A stretch of 64,000 nt of DNA from Sphingomonas hengshuiensis. GTDB taxonomy: Bacteria > Pseudomonadota > Alphaproteobacteria > Sphingomonadales > Sphingomonadaceae. The position numbers were made by a program, and so were the translations under genes. The notes below the pieces were generated by a model. That model ran no database searches and was not told the origin of the DNA. It was given only the letters and a program-made list of their open reading frames with translations. Below are positions 1 to 8,708 of this stretch, one piece after another. The stretch covers positions 69,627 through 133,626 of the forward strand of contig QFNF01000007.1 of NCBI GenBank assembly GCA_003240755.1, given 5' to 3'. Numbering within the stretch: the first letter of the stretch is position 1; each line of letters begins with the position of its first letter.

Positions 1-741
1 CTGCCCGGCCTGCTGAGCGCCGCCGCGCGCAATGCCAGGCGCGGCCAGTCGAGCGTGCGGCTGTTCGAGATTGGCCGGCGCTATCTGGCGACAGGCGAGC
101 GCGCGACGCTGGGCATTGTGCTGGCGGGCGAGCGAACCCCGCGCAACTGGCGGAGCGGCAAGGCGCAGGGTTTCGACGCGTTCGACGCCAAGCGCGAGGT
201 ACTGGCGCTGCTGGAGGTTGCCGGCGCGCCGGTGGCGAACCTGCAGGTCATGGACGGTGCGGGCGACGTGTTCCACCCGGGCCAGTCGGCGACGTTGCGG
301 CTGGGGCCGAAGACGGTGCTGGCGAGCTTCGGCGTGCTGCATCCGACCACTGCCAGGGCGTTCGACCTCGGCGCAGGCGCGGTCGCCGCCGAAATCTATC
401 TCGACGCACTGCCCGCCAGGCGCGGCAGCGGCTTCATGCGCGCCGCCTATGCGCCCCCGGCGTTGCAGGCGGTGACGCGCGACTTCGCGTTCCTCGTCGC
501 CGACGGCGTCGCCGGCGATCAACTGGTGCGCGCGGTACGCGGTGCCGACAAGGCGGCGATCGTCGATGCGCGGCTGTTCGACGTCTTCGCCGGACAGGGC
601 GTAGAGCCGGGGCACAAGAGCCTTGCGGTCGAAGTCACGTTGCAGCCGGATGCCAAGAGCTTCACCGATGCCGAGCTGAAGGCGATTTCGGACAGGATCG
701 TCGCGGCGGCGGCGAAGGTCGGCGGGACGCTGCGGGCATGA
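1..741 (+). CDS. pheT: Phenylalanyl-tRNA synthetase beta subunit, 3' part
   Basis: The frame is open at the window edge, so this is the last 246 codons of a gene that begins upstream. PheT is the large subunit of the cytosolic alpha2-beta2 enzyme that charges tRNA-Phe. The visible part has the synthetase-like core (RLFEIGRRYL near the edge) and ends with the ferredoxin-fold anticodon-binding domain, about the last 95 residues (AVTRDFAFLV, then DVFAGQGVEPGHKSLAVEV and a C-terminal KVGGTL). The TGA stop overlaps the ATG of the next gene by 4 bases (ATGA), so the two are probably co-translated. An internal Met at position 55 is not the start, because the homologous sequence continues upstream of it. 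Confidence 0.95.
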   Translation: MPGLLSAAARNARRGQSSVRLFEIGRRYLATGERATLGIVLAGERTPRNWRSGKAQGFDAFDAKREVLALLEVAGAPVANLQVMDGAGDVFHPGQSATLRLGPKTVLASFGVLHPTTARAFDLGAGAVAAEIYLDALPARRGSGFMRAAYAPPALQAVTRDFAFLVADGVAGDQLVRAVRGADKAAIVDARLFDVFAGQGVEPGHKSLAVEVTLQPDAKSFTDAELKAISDRIVAAAAKVGGTLRA

Positions 742-1607
742 GCGCGGTCCTGACCAACGGGGTCCTGACGGCGACGATCGATCCGCTGGGCGCCGAGCTG
801 CAATCGCTGACGGATGCGGACGGGCGCGAGCTGATGACCAATGCCGATCCGGCCTATTGGACCGGCCATGCGCCGATCCTGTTCCCGATCATCGGCGCGC
901 TGCAGGACGACACGTACCGGGTGGATGGCAAGGCCCATACCCTTGCCAAACACGGCTTTGCACGGCGGCGGATGTTCGCGAAGGTGGCGCAGAACGATGT
1001 TTCGGTGCGCTACGAACTGGCCGACGATGCCGGGACGCGGGCGGACTATCCCTTTGCCTTCGTGCTTCACGTGGAACATCGGCTGGACGGCGCGACGCTG
1101 CATACCGAGGTGGGCGTGACCAATTGCGGCGACCGCGACCTGCCGGCGAGCATCGGATTCCATCCGGCGTTCGCATGGCCGCTGCCATACGGACACGACC
1201 GGGCGGCGCACCGGATGGTGTTTTCCGTCGCCGAAGGTGACACCGTCGCCGCGATCGCCGCCAACGGGACGATCGCGGCGCAGCGGCGCGCCAGCCCGCT
1301 CGACGGGCGGGACCTGTACCTGACCGACGCGCTGTTCGCCGACGATGCGTTGGTGTTCGATCCGGTGCACAGCGACCATGTGACCTATGGCGCCGAAATC
1401 GGCCCGCAACTCCGCATCGATTTTCCGGGGATGCCGAAGCTGGGCGTGTGGACGAAGCCGGGATCGGCGTTCGTGTGCATCGAGCCATGGGACGGAATCG
1501 CCGACCCGGAAGGCTTTGCCGGCGACATATTCGACAAGCCCGGCATCCACCGGGTCGCGCCGGGAGCGACGCACCGGGCGGCGATGGCGGTGACGCTGCA
1601 GGGGTAG
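738..1607 (+). CDS. Aldose 1-epimerase family protein (LacX-like)
   Basis: A 289-residue protein of the galactose mutarotase-like beta-sandwich superfamily. These enzymes interconvert the alpha and beta anomers of aldoses or hexose phosphates. The start is conserved in style (NGVLTATIDPLGAELQSL), followed by PILFPIIGAL and KHGFARRR, where the family's sugar-binding His lies, then SIGFHPAFAWPL and a late VCIEPWDGIADP carrying a likely catalytic Glu. The ATG overlaps the pheT stop by 4 bases. There is no signal peptide, so it is probably cytosolic. The exact sugar cannot be read from the sequence. A parS-like palindrome lies within the coding region at 1063-1078. Confidence 0.85.
   Translation: MSAVLTNGVLTATIDPLGAELQSLTDADGRELMTNADPAYWTGHAPILFPIIGALQDDTYRVDGKAHTLAKHGFARRRMFAKVAQNDVSVRYELADDAGTRADYPFAFVLHVEHRLDGATLHTEVGVTNCGDRDLPASIGFHPAFAWPLPYGHDRAAHRMVFSVAEGDTVAAIAANGTIAAQRRASPLDGRDLYLTDALFADDALVFDPVHSDHVTYGAEIGPQLRIDFPGMPKLGVWTKPGSAFVCIEPWDGIADPEGFAGDIFDKPGIHRVAPGATHRAAMAVTLQG
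1063..1078. promoter_or_regulatory. parS: parS-like centromere site, candidate (internal to the epimerase gene)
   Basis: The 16-mer TGCTTCACGTGGAACA differs from the bacterial parS consensus (TGTTTCACGTGGAACA class) by one base in the left arm. It lies about 20 kb left of the origin. Three similar palindromes lie to the right, near parA and parB. Because it falls in coding sequence it could be chance, so the confidence is moderate. Confidence 0.5.
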
Positions 1608-1661
1608 GTTCCGCGCGAACCCAATCTTGCCGCCCTCCCCGCCCGGCCCTAAAGGCCGGCG

Positions 1662-3233
1662 ATGGACCATATTTCCGATCGCCGCACCTTTGCGATCATT
1701 TCCCACCCCGACGCCGGCAAGACCACGCTGACCGAAAAGCTGCTGCTGTTCGGCGGCGCGATCCACCTGGCCGGCGAGGTCAAGGCGCGCGGCGCCGCGC
1801 GACGCGCCCGGTCGGACTGGATGAAGATCGAGCAGCAGCGCGGGATCTCGGTCACGTCGTCGGTGATGACGTTCGAACGGGGCGGGCTGACCTTCAACCT
1901 GCTCGACACGCCGGGGCACGAGGATTTTTCGGAGGATACCTATCGTACGCTGACCGCCGTCGATTCGGCGGTGATGGTGATCGACGCCGCCAAGGGGATC
2001 GAGCCGCAGACGCGCAAGCTGTTCGAAGTGTGCCGGTTGCGCAGCGTGCCGATCATCACCTTCGTCAACAAGGTCGACCGCGAGGGGCGCGATCCGTTCG
2101 CGCTGCTCGATGAAGTGGCCGACATGCTGCAACTGGACGTGTGCCCGATGACATGGCCGGCGGGCATGGGCGGCCAGTTCGAGGGGATTTACGACCTGGT
2201 CGACAACCGGCTGTTGCAGCCCGAGGCCGGGACCAGGGATTTCCAGGGCAGGGTGGAGCAGTTCACCGGGCTGGACGACGATCGCATCGATACGGTGCTG
2301 TCGGCGGAGGGTGCCGAACGGCTGCGCGAGGAGGCGGAGCTGGCGACCGGCGGCTATGCCGGCTTCGACCCGGCGGCGTACCGCGCGGGCGACCTGACCC
2401 CGGTCTATTTCGGGTCGGCGCTGAAGGAGTTCGGCGTCGATTCGCTGATCGACGCGATTGCCCGCCATGCCCCCCCGCCCCGCCCGCAGCCGGCCGAGCC
2501 GGCGCCGGTCGACCCGACCGACGACCGCGTCACCGGGTTCGTGTTCAAGGTGCAGGCGAACATGGACCCCAATCACCGCGACCGGATCGCGTTCATGCGG
2601 CTGTGTTCGGGGACGTTCCGGCGCGGCATGAAGCTGACCCCGACCGGGCACGGCAAGCCGATCGCGATCCATTCGCCGATCCTGTTCTTCGCGCGCGAAC
2701 GCGAACTGGCCGACGAAGCCTATCCGGGCGACATCATCGGCATTCCCAACCACGGCACGCTGCGCGTCGGCGATACGCTGTCCGAACGGGCCGATGTGCG
2801 CTTTACCGGGCTGCCCAACTTCGCACCTGAAATCCTGCGCCGGGTGGTGCTGAAGGACCCGACCAAAACCAAGCAGTTGCGCAAGGCGCTGGACGACATG
2901 GCCGAGGAAGGGGTCACGCAGGTATTCTACCCCGATATCGGGTCGAACTGGGTGATCGGCGTGGTCGGGCAGTTGCAGCTCGAGGTGCTGCTGAGCCGGC
3001 TGGAGGTCGAATACAAGGTCGCGGCGGGGCTGGAGATGGCGCCGTTCGAAACCGCGCGCTGGGTGTCGGCGGCCGATCCGGCGGAGCTGAAGGCGTTCAC
3101 CGACCTGCATCGCAGCGCGATGGCGAAGGATCGCGACGGCAACCCGGTGTTCCTGGCCAAGAGCGCGTGGGAGGTCGGCTATATCGCCGATCGCTATGCG
3201 AAGGTGACGTTCGCCGCCACGCGCGAACGGTAG
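1662..3233 (+). CDS. prfC: Peptide chain release factor 3
   Basis: RF3 is the translational GTPase that removes RF1 or RF2 from the ribosome after peptide release. The 523-residue length matches the family (about 525-530). The G1 loop SHPDAGKTT lies at residues 14-22, the switch region is QQRGISVTSSVM, G3 is DTPGHEDFSEDTYR, and G4 is FVNKVDRE. The DYLRALTAV-type helix is present as TYRTLTAVDSAVMVID. The C-terminal half carries the domain II and III features (QFEGIYDLV, VGQLQLEVL) that separate RF3 from EF-G. The start follows a 54-base gap after the epimerase gene. The next gene is convergent. Confidence 0.96.
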   Translation: MDHISDRRTFAIISHPDAGKTTLTEKLLLFGGAIHLAGEVKARGAARRARSDWMKIEQQRGISVTSSVMTFERGGLTFNLLDTPGHEDFSEDTYRTLTAVDSAVMVIDAAKGIEPQTRKLFEVCRLRSVPIITFVNKVDREGRDPFALLDEVADMLQLDVCPMTWPAGMGGQFEGIYDLVDNRLLQPEAGTRDFQGRVEQFTGLDDDRIDTVLSAEGAERLREEAELATGGYAGFDPAAYRAGDLTPVYFGSALKEFGVDSLIDAIARHAPPPRPQPAEPAPVDPTDDRVTGFVFKVQANMDPNHRDRIAFMRLCSGTFRRGMKLTPTGHGKPIAIHSPILFFARERELADEAYPGDIIGIPNHGTLRVGDTLSERADVRFTGLPNFAPEILRRVVLKDPTKTKQLRKALDDMAEEGVTQVFYPDIGSNWVIGVVGQLQLEVLLSRLEVEYKVAAGLEMAPFETARWVSAADPAELKAFTDLHRSAMAKDRDGNPVFLAKSAWEVGYIADRYAKVTFAATRER

Positions 3234-3242
3234 GCGCATCGT

Positions 3243-3264
3243 CCCTGCCCGCGCGGGGGCAGGG
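3243..3264. terminator. GC-rich hairpin between convergent genes, possible bidirectional terminator
   Basis: A perfect 8-bp stem, CCCTGCCC paired with GGGCAGGG around a 6-base loop, sits in the 39-base gap between prfC and the MFS gene. There is no T-run on either side, so it may only mark the transcript ends (Rho-dependent or processed). Confidence 0.4.
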
Positions 3265-3272
3265 TCGCGGCT

Positions 3273-4511
3273 TCACGCGACCCAGTCGCGCGCGAGCCGG
3301 CGACTCGCCAGCGCCATCAGCGCGCCGGCAACGAGGTACAGGCACAGCGCCGCCGCGATCGCGTAGCGCAGCGATTCGGTGCCATAGGCCGGGGCCAGCC
3401 CCTGCGACAACTGGCCCACCACCCAGCTCCCCAGCCCGAGGCCGATCAGGTTGTTGATGAGCAGGAAGCACGCCGACGCCGTGGCGCGCATGTGCGCTGG
3501 AACGAGGTGCTGCACCGCGGTCAGCACCGGTCCCAGCCAGACATAGACCAGTGCCTGCGGCAACAGGAACAGCGCGAACGCCGCGACCCAGCCACTCGAC
3601 AGCACGCCCGCGATGAACAGCGGGGTGCCCAGCACATAGCACAGCGCGGGCAGCAGCGCGTACCAGCGCTTGTCACGCGCGCCCAGCCGGTCGCCGAGCG
3701 ATCCGCCGAGCAATATGCCCGCCATCCCGCCGCTCAGCAGCAGCGCGCCGAAGAACTGACCGGTCTGGACCAGATCGAGGCCGAAGCTGCGCATCATCAG
3801 GCTGGGCAGCCAGAAGCCGACGCCATAGCCGCACATCGACCCCGCCGCCGCACCGAAGGCCAGCAGCCAGAAGCTGGGTTTCGCCGCGAGGATGCCGAAC
3901 ACGCGGCCGACCGGAATGCGATCGGCGGTCGCGACCGGGCGCGGCGGGTCTTTCACCAGCAACCGAAAGAAGGGCGCGATGACGATGCCGGCAAGCCCGA
4001 CGGTATAGAAGGCCGTGCGCCATTCCACCGCCTGCGCGATATAGCCGCCGAGCAGGACGCCGCCGGCGGCGCCCAGCGGGATGCCGAGCGAATAGACGGC
4101 GAGCGCGCGGGCGCGGCGTTCGGGGGGGAAGGTGTCGGCGATCAACGCATAGGACGGGGCGACGCCACCCGCCTCCCCCACACCGACGCCGACGCGGAAC
4201 AGGAACATCTGCGTGAAATTCTGCGCCATGCCGCACAGCGCGGTGAACGCGCTCCACACACCCAGGCTGATCGTGATGACCCATGTCCGGCTGGTACGGT
4301 CGGCGACGAGCGCGAGCGGGATGGCGAGCGTCGAATAGAGCGCGGCAAAGGCGATGCCGCCCAGCACCCCCATCTGCCCGTCGTCGAGGCCGAGATCGCG
4401 CTGCACCGGCTGGGCGAGGATCGCGAGGATCTGCCGGTCGAGAAAGTTGAAGCTGTACACCAGCAGCAGCATGGCAAGGGTGATGCGGGGGTTTTTCATG
4501 CGGACACTCAT
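3273..4511 (-). CDS. MFS transporter, spinster-like
   Basis: A major facilitator superfamily permease of about 412 residues with 12 predicted membrane segments in the inner membrane. The N-terminus reads LAMLLLVYSFNFLDRQIL, the classic first helix of the spinster-type group. It is followed by the conserved loop-2 motif region (LVADRTSRTW) and by RVGVGVGEAGGVAP in helix 4-5. The start at 4511 is chosen because it follows a GGAGGAG run; ATG at 4499 is an alternative with looser spacing. It lies 97 bases downstream of the TonB receptor on the same strand, so the two may move the same substrate across the outer and inner membranes. The substrate is unknown. Confidence 0.85.
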   Translation of the reverse strand: MSVRMKNPRITLAMLLLVYSFNFLDRQILAILAQPVQRDLGLDDGQMGVLGGIAFAALYSTLAIPLALVADRTSRTWVITISLGVWSAFTALCGMAQNFTQMFLFRVGVGVGEAGGVAPSYALIADTFPPERRARALAVYSLGIPLGAAGGVLLGGYIAQAVEWRTAFYTVGLAGIVIAPFFRLLVKDPPRPVATADRIPVGRVFGILAAKPSFWLLAFGAAAGSMCGYGVGFWLPSLMMRSFGLDLVQTGQFFGALLLSGGMAGILLGGSLGDRLGARDKRWYALLPALCYVLGTPLFIAGVLSSGWVAAFALFLLPQALVYVWLGPVLTAVQHLVPAHMRATASACFLLINNLIGLGLGSWVVGQLSQGLAPAYGTESLRYAIAAALCLYLVAGALMALASRRLARDWVA

Positions 4512-4608
4512 TCTCCTCCCCGACACGGCGGGGCGGACCGTAGCATGGCGGCGGGGGGTCGCCACCTCCGCCACGTTGCATTTCCGGGATATCCCCCGGG
4601 GCGTTACG

Positions 4609-6846
4609 TCAGAACTTCACCTCGAACGTCGCGGTCGCCGTGCGGGGCGGGCCGTAATAGCCGATGATCGAGTTGCCAAAGAGCGCGCCGGGGAAATTAT
4701 AGCCGCCCACCCGATAGCGCTGGTCGGTCAGGTTGCGCAGCGCCATGCCGAGCCGGTAGCGGCCGTCGCCCGAAATCCAGTTGGCGGAAGCGTTGACCAG
4801 TGCATAGCCGTCCTGGTCGAGCGCCGGGGTCGGGATCTCGAACAGCGAATAGTCACTGCGCAGCGTGACTTCGGGCGTCACCGACAGCGATCCGCCGGCG
4901 AAATCGGTCGACGCGGTGAACGACGCGGCGGCGGTGAATTCGGGCGTATTCTGGAACACGCGCTGGTTCGCGACGTCGACCGGGGTCGTGCCGCCGCCGA
5001 TGAAGGTCAGGAATTCCTTGTAGTCGGCATTGGTGTAGCCGAACGAAATCTGTGCCGACACATGGCGCGACGGGACCACCCGCCCCTCGATCTCCAGCCC
5101 GTAGATATCGGCCTTGCCGGCATTGTCGACGAAGCTGGCGATGCCGCCGGCTACATTGGGCACCTGGATCGTGACCTGCTGGTCGGTGTAGCGCGAATAA
5201 TAGCCGGCCATGTTGAGGAACAGCGTGCGGTCGAGGAACGCGCCCTTCATGCCGACCTCGTAGCTGGTGATCTTTTCGGGATCATAGCCATTGACGGTGG
5301 TCGGCGTGAACACCGCATCGCCGCGCATGTCGAACCCGCCCGACTTGAACCCCCGCCCCCACGACGCATAGAGGTTCAGGTCCCGGCGCGGTTCGTAGGC
5401 GATCGAGATGCGCGGGGTGAACTGGTCGAAGCTGCGGTCATTGGTATAGTCGGTGCGGATCAGGCCGGGGATCGCGGCGGCGTTGCCGAACCGGGGCGAA
5501 CGGATGCCGGTATAGTTGCGACGGAACACCGTGCCGGTCTTGCCGTCCCTGGTATAGCGCAGCCCGGCCGACAGCTTCAGCCGGTCGGTAACGTCGAAGC
5601 TGACGTCGCCGAACGCGGCATAGCTTTTCGTCCTTACCTCGCCCGACGTCAACGTGGTGGTGTTGGCGAGGCCCAGCACGGTGTCGAACGCGCCCGAGGC
5701 ATCGGCGTCGAGATAGTACAGGCCGACGACGCCCTGCACCCGGTCGCCCTGCAGCAACAGTTGCAGTTCCTGCGTGAATTGCCAGTCGTCATATTCGGCG
5801 GGCACGTCGAGCGTCGGCAGCACCGTGTTGTCGAAATCGATGACGGTGTTGGTGGCGCCTTCGCGATACGCGCTGATCGATTTGAAGGTCAGCAGGTCGG
5901 AAAGCTGGAACTCGCCGGTCAGCGACAGCCCCTGCGCCACCACCCGGTTGCGGTCGCCGACGCCGGCACGGGTATCGTACACGCTGGGCGTCGGCGCATA
6001 GCGCGCGTCGTTGCCGTTGCCGAGCAACCGGGTGCCATGGCGCGGGTTCGACCGGTCGAGCGTCCGGTCGCCGGCCAGTCGCACGAAGATGCCGTCGGTC
6101 GGCGTCCATTCGGCCGAGACGCGGGCGGCCAGCACGTCCTTGTCATACTGGTCCGCGCCGGTGGTCAGGTTGGTGCCATAGCCGTCGCGCTTGTACCGGG
6201 CGATCGCGCCGCCGATCGCGAACGTGTCGCCGATCGGCACCGTCACCTGCCCCACCAGGTCGAACTGGTTGTACGATCCGTAGGAGGCGCGGGCGGTGGC
6301 GGCATAATCATGGCCCAGCCTTTTGGTGACGTACTTGATCGCGCCGCCGATGGTATTGCGGCCGTACAGCGTGCCCTGTGGCCCGCGCAGCACCTCCACC
6401 CGTTCCACGTCGAAGATGTCGAGCACCGCGCCCTGCGGCCGGGCGACATACACGTCGTCGAGATAGAGGCCGACGCCGGGTTCGAAACCCCAGAGCGGAT
6501 CCTGCTGTCCCACGCCGCGGCTGAAGGCGATCAGCGTCGAGTTCGACCCGCGCGCGATCTGCAGCGTCAGGTTCGGCGTCTTGTCCTGCAGCGCGGTGAT
6601 ATCGACCGCGCCGGTGCGGGTCAGTTGATCGCCGGTCACGACCGACATGGCGATCGGCACGTCGATCACGCTTTCGGCACGGCGCCGGGCGGTGACGACG
6701 ATATCGCCGTCCGCCTGATCCGCGACGGCCGATGCCGATTCGGCGGGGGTTTCCGGCGGGGTCTGGGTGGTTTGCGCCAGCGCGGGCGCTGCGGCGAGCG
6801 CCGCTCCCATCAGCAGGCTGGCGCGGATTCCGGACGTGCGACGCAT
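4609..6846 (-). CDS. TonB-dependent outer-membrane receptor
   Basis: A 745-residue outer-membrane receptor that imports a large or scarce ligand using energy passed from TonB. It has a signal peptide (about residues 1-24, cleavage after PALAQ), then a TonB-box-like IVVTARRR at about residues 50-57. A plug domain follows with VERVEVLRGPQGTLYGRNTIGGAI, and then a 22-strand-type beta barrel ending in the aromatic-terminal TATFEVKF. It belongs to the large sphingomonad receptor group. Its regulation is probably local: a TetR gene is divergent, and a good sigma70-type promoter with an overlapping palindrome lies in the gap. The ligand cannot be assigned. Confidence 0.93.
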   Translation of the reverse strand: MRRTSGIRASLLMGAALAAAPALAQTTQTPPETPAESASAVADQADGDIVVTARRRAESVIDVPIAMSVVTGDQLTRTGAVDITALQDKTPNLTLQIARGSNSTLIAFSRGVGQQDPLWGFEPGVGLYLDDVYVARPQGAVLDIFDVERVEVLRGPQGTLYGRNTIGGAIKYVTKRLGHDYAATARASYGSYNQFDLVGQVTVPIGDTFAIGGAIARYKRDGYGTNLTTGADQYDKDVLAARVSAEWTPTDGIFVRLAGDRTLDRSNPRHGTRLLGNGNDARYAPTPSVYDTRAGVGDRNRVVAQGLSLTGEFQLSDLLTFKSISAYREGATNTVIDFDNTVLPTLDVPAEYDDWQFTQELQLLLQGDRVQGVVGLYYLDADASGAFDTVLGLANTTTLTSGEVRTKSYAAFGDVSFDVTDRLKLSAGLRYTRDGKTGTVFRRNYTGIRSPRFGNAAAIPGLIRTDYTNDRSFDQFTPRISIAYEPRRDLNLYASWGRGFKSGGFDMRGDAVFTPTTVNGYDPEKITSYEVGMKGAFLDRTLFLNMAGYYSRYTDQQVTIQVPNVAGGIASFVDNAGKADIYGLEIEGRVVPSRHVSAQISFGYTNADYKEFLTFIGGGTTPVDVANQRVFQNTPEFTAAASFTASTDFAGGSLSVTPEVTLRSDYSLFEIPTPALDQDGYALVNASANWISGDGRYRLGMALRNLTDQRYRVGGYNFPGALFGNSIIGYYGPPRTATATFEVKF

Positions 6847-6902
6847 TGACCTCTCCCTGATTCGAACGCCACCCGTTGACCGGTTGTGCGTCGTTGCGCT
6901 TC

Positions 6903-6931
6903 GCTATACTGAAAGCTGAACCGGGTTTCAA
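6903..6931 (-). promoter_or_regulatory. Predicted sigma70-type promoter of the TonB receptor gene
   Basis: On the minus strand, TTGAAA (6926-6931) and TATAGC (6903-6908) are separated by exactly 17 bases. The predicted start of transcription lies about 50 bases before the receptor ATG. The same gap separates the receptor from the divergent TetR gene. Confidence 0.6.
6917..6930. promoter_or_regulatory. Candidate TetR operator overlapping the receptor promoter
   Basis: The 14-mer TGAACCGGGTTTCA is an imperfect palindrome (10 of 14 positions symmetric, with TGAA/TTCA ends). It covers the -35 element and part of the spacer. Its position between the divergent regulator and target genes is what a TetR-type repressor site would show. 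Assignment to this regulator is inference. Confidence 0.4.
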
Positions 6932-6960
6932 CTTGTCCCGGAGGCAGGGAGAGAATTTCC

Positions 6961-7560
6961 ATGGGCACCGACGCTGCCGGGGTGGCGACGCCGCAGGACA
7001 AGGTGCCGCGGACCGAGCGCGGACGCCGGACGCAACGCGCGATCCTCGACGCGGCGGCGGCCGAATTCGGCGAAAAGGGGTTTCACGACGGATCGATCAG
7101 CGGAATCACGCGGCGCGCGGGCGTGGCGCTGGGCAGCTTCTACACCTATTTCGATTCGAAGGACGCGGTATTCCGCGCGCTCGTCGCCGACATGTCGGGC
7201 CAGGTTCGCGATCATGTCGCACCGGCGATCCGCGGTGCGGAGGGGCGGATCGCGGCGGAACGCGCGGGGTTGCTGGAATTCATCCGGTTCGTGCGCACCC
7301 ACAAGGAAATCTACCGCATCATCGACGAGGCGGAGTTCGTCGATCCGGCCAGTTTCCGGCGGCATTATTCGACGACGGCGGATCGCATCGCGGCGCGGCT
7401 GCGCGACGGGGCGGACGACGACCGGGCGGAGGTCCATGCCTGGGCCATCATGGGCATGAACGTATTCCTGGGGCTGCGCTACGGCGTGTGGGACGATGAT
7501 CGCGCGCCGGAGGATATCGCCGATACCATCGCCGCGCTGCTGGCGCGCGGGATCGGCTGA
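6961..7560 (+). CDS. TetR/AcrR family transcriptional regulator
   Basis: A 199-residue DNA-binding regulator. The N-terminal helix-turn-helix spans about residues 18-65 (ILDAAAAEFGEKGFHDGSIS, then AGVALGSFYTYFDSKDAVFRAL). The rest is the variable helical ligand-binding and dimerization domain. It is divergent from the TonB receptor/MFS pair across 114 bases, so the simplest model is ligand-relieved repression of that pair and of itself. The ATG follows a GGGAGAG stretch. The inducer is unknown. Confidence 0.88.
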   Translation: MGTDAAGVATPQDKVPRTERGRRTQRAILDAAAAEFGEKGFHDGSISGITRRAGVALGSFYTYFDSKDAVFRALVADMSGQVRDHVAPAIRGAEGRIAAERAGLLEFIRFVRTHKEIYRIIDEAEFVDPASFRRHYSTTADRIAARLRDGADDDRAEVHAWAIMGMNVFLGLRYGVWDDDRAPEDIADTIAALLARGIG

Positions 7561-7563
7561 CCC

Positions 7564-8082
7564 CTATTTCTTCAGCAGGTCCGCCAACCCGCCCAGCGCC
7601 GGCATCGGCCCGGCGTCCTCCTCCCGCAACACGCCCGCCGCCCGCAACGCTTCCTCGGCATGCGGGCTGCGCGGGTACGGGTCCAGCGCGAGGGCGAGGG
7701 TTTCGGCCGCCGCCTCGCCCAGGTCGATCGATCCGCCGGCATAGAACATGGTGTCCATCGCATCGCCGTCGAGCTCCAGCTCGCTGCTGTCGACGCTGCC
7801 ATCGGGCAGGAAGCGCAGGGTAAAGGCTTCGTCGACCGATTCGGGCACCGGTTCGCCGCTCGCGACACAGGGTTGCGCGACCTCCGCCCGCAGCCGGCCG
7901 GTCGCGACGATCCCGGCCGCGTCGCGGCGCAGCGTATAGTCGGCCGTCAGCGACCCCAGTTCGACCAGGCCGAAACGGCCCGTCAGCCGGCGGCGTTCGT
8001 CGCCATCGGCCGTGATCTGCTGGCGCAGTTCCCCCTCCCCGATCTGGTCGATGCGGACGGGGCGGTGAAATTCGGGGGTCAT
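7564..8082 (-). CDS. YceD/DUF177 family protein
   Basis: A 172-residue cytosolic protein of the DUF177 family (large ribosomal RNA accumulation protein YceD in gamma-proteobacteria). Visible family features are RLRAEVAQPCVASGEPVPE in the middle, an acidic central strand, and the C-terminal DPYPRSP motif with an LADLLKK end. The alphaproteobacterial versions usually sit beside the cytochrome bc1 chaperone, as here. The start at 8082 gives a 4-base overlap with the stop of that upstream gene, indicating translational coupling. The precise role is not established. Confidence 0.85.
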   Translation of the reverse strand: MTPEFHRPVRIDQIGEGELRQQITADGDERRRLTGRFGLVELGSLTADYTLRRDAAGIVATGRLRAEVAQPCVASGEPVPESVDEAFTLRFLPDGSVDSSELELDGDAMDTMFYAGGSIDLGEAAAETLALALDPYPRSPHAEEALRAAGVLREEDAGPMPALGGLADLLKK

Positions 8083-8588
8083 GGCAGCTTTCCGGCAAGA
8101 AGGTCGTCGATGGTCGCGCCGTCCAGCGCGGTGCGCAAGGCGCGCAGTTCGGCAGCGACATGGGCCAGCGCGGCAGGATCCGGCGCCACCCCGCGATACA
8201 GGTTGCGCACCAGCGCCGCGTCGAACGTGCCATGGGCCAGCCCGTCGCGATACGCGCCCAGCCGCCCGCCCAGCGCCGCCATCATCCGGCCGATATGCTT
8301 GCCGACCACCATGTCGCCAAAGCCGATCTGGCGCAGTTGCCCGTCCATGTCGTCGACGAAGCATTCGGCCAGCGACGCGGCGGGTGCGGCCCCTGCCCCC
8401 TCACCCTCCAGCCGCAGCATCGCCATCGACAGGATGGCGGCGATCATGTCGAACCGGCCGTCGAGCGTGTCGGGCACCGCCCCCGCCAGATACCAGTGCG
8501 GCATCCGCCCCCGCGCGACGACCGAATCGTACAGGGCGGCGGCGATGCGCGGCGGCGGTTCGCGGCGGAACAGGCGGGATAGACGCAT
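8079..8588 (-). CDS. Ubiquinol-cytochrome c chaperone (CBP3 family)
   Basis: A 169-residue protein matching the bacterial relatives of mitochondrial CBP3/UQCC1, which assist assembly of cytochrome b into respiratory complex III. Family signs are ALYDSVVARGRMPHWYLAG near the N-terminus, DTLDGRFDMIAAIL, and LAECFVDDMDGQLRQIGFGD followed by GKHIGRMM. There is no signal peptide; the mitochondrial proteins act on the membrane surface. It is the first gene of a two-gene minus-strand operon with the DUF177 gene, and divergent from bamE. Confidence 0.88.
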   Translation of the reverse strand: MRLSRLFRREPPPRIAAALYDSVVARGRMPHWYLAGAVPDTLDGRFDMIAAILSMAMLRLEGEGAGAAPAASLAECFVDDMDGQLRQIGFGDMVVGKHIGRMMAALGGRLGAYRDGLAHGTFDAALVRNLYRGVAPDPAALAHVAAELRALRTALDGATIDDLLAGKLP

Positions 8589-8708
8589 GACTCTCCGTAA
8601 CGGACGGTAAAGGGCGCGCTTGTGGATGAAGCGGGACCGTCATATTGAACGCGTGGCCGCGCGATGCAATCGCGCGACCCGGTCGCGCGTTCGCTGGACG
8701 GAGATTTT

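Noticed and set aside
519-3239. A 906-codon open frame on the minus strand opposite pheT, the epimerase gene and prfC
   Set aside because: It is a GC-rich shadow with Arg/His/Gln-heavy composition and no family pattern, while the plus-strand genes are clear.
4354-6849. An 831-codon plus-strand open frame opposite the TonB receptor
   Set aside because: It is the antisense of a recognisable receptor; the product has no domain and repeats Arg, Gly and Val in the pattern of a shadow frame.
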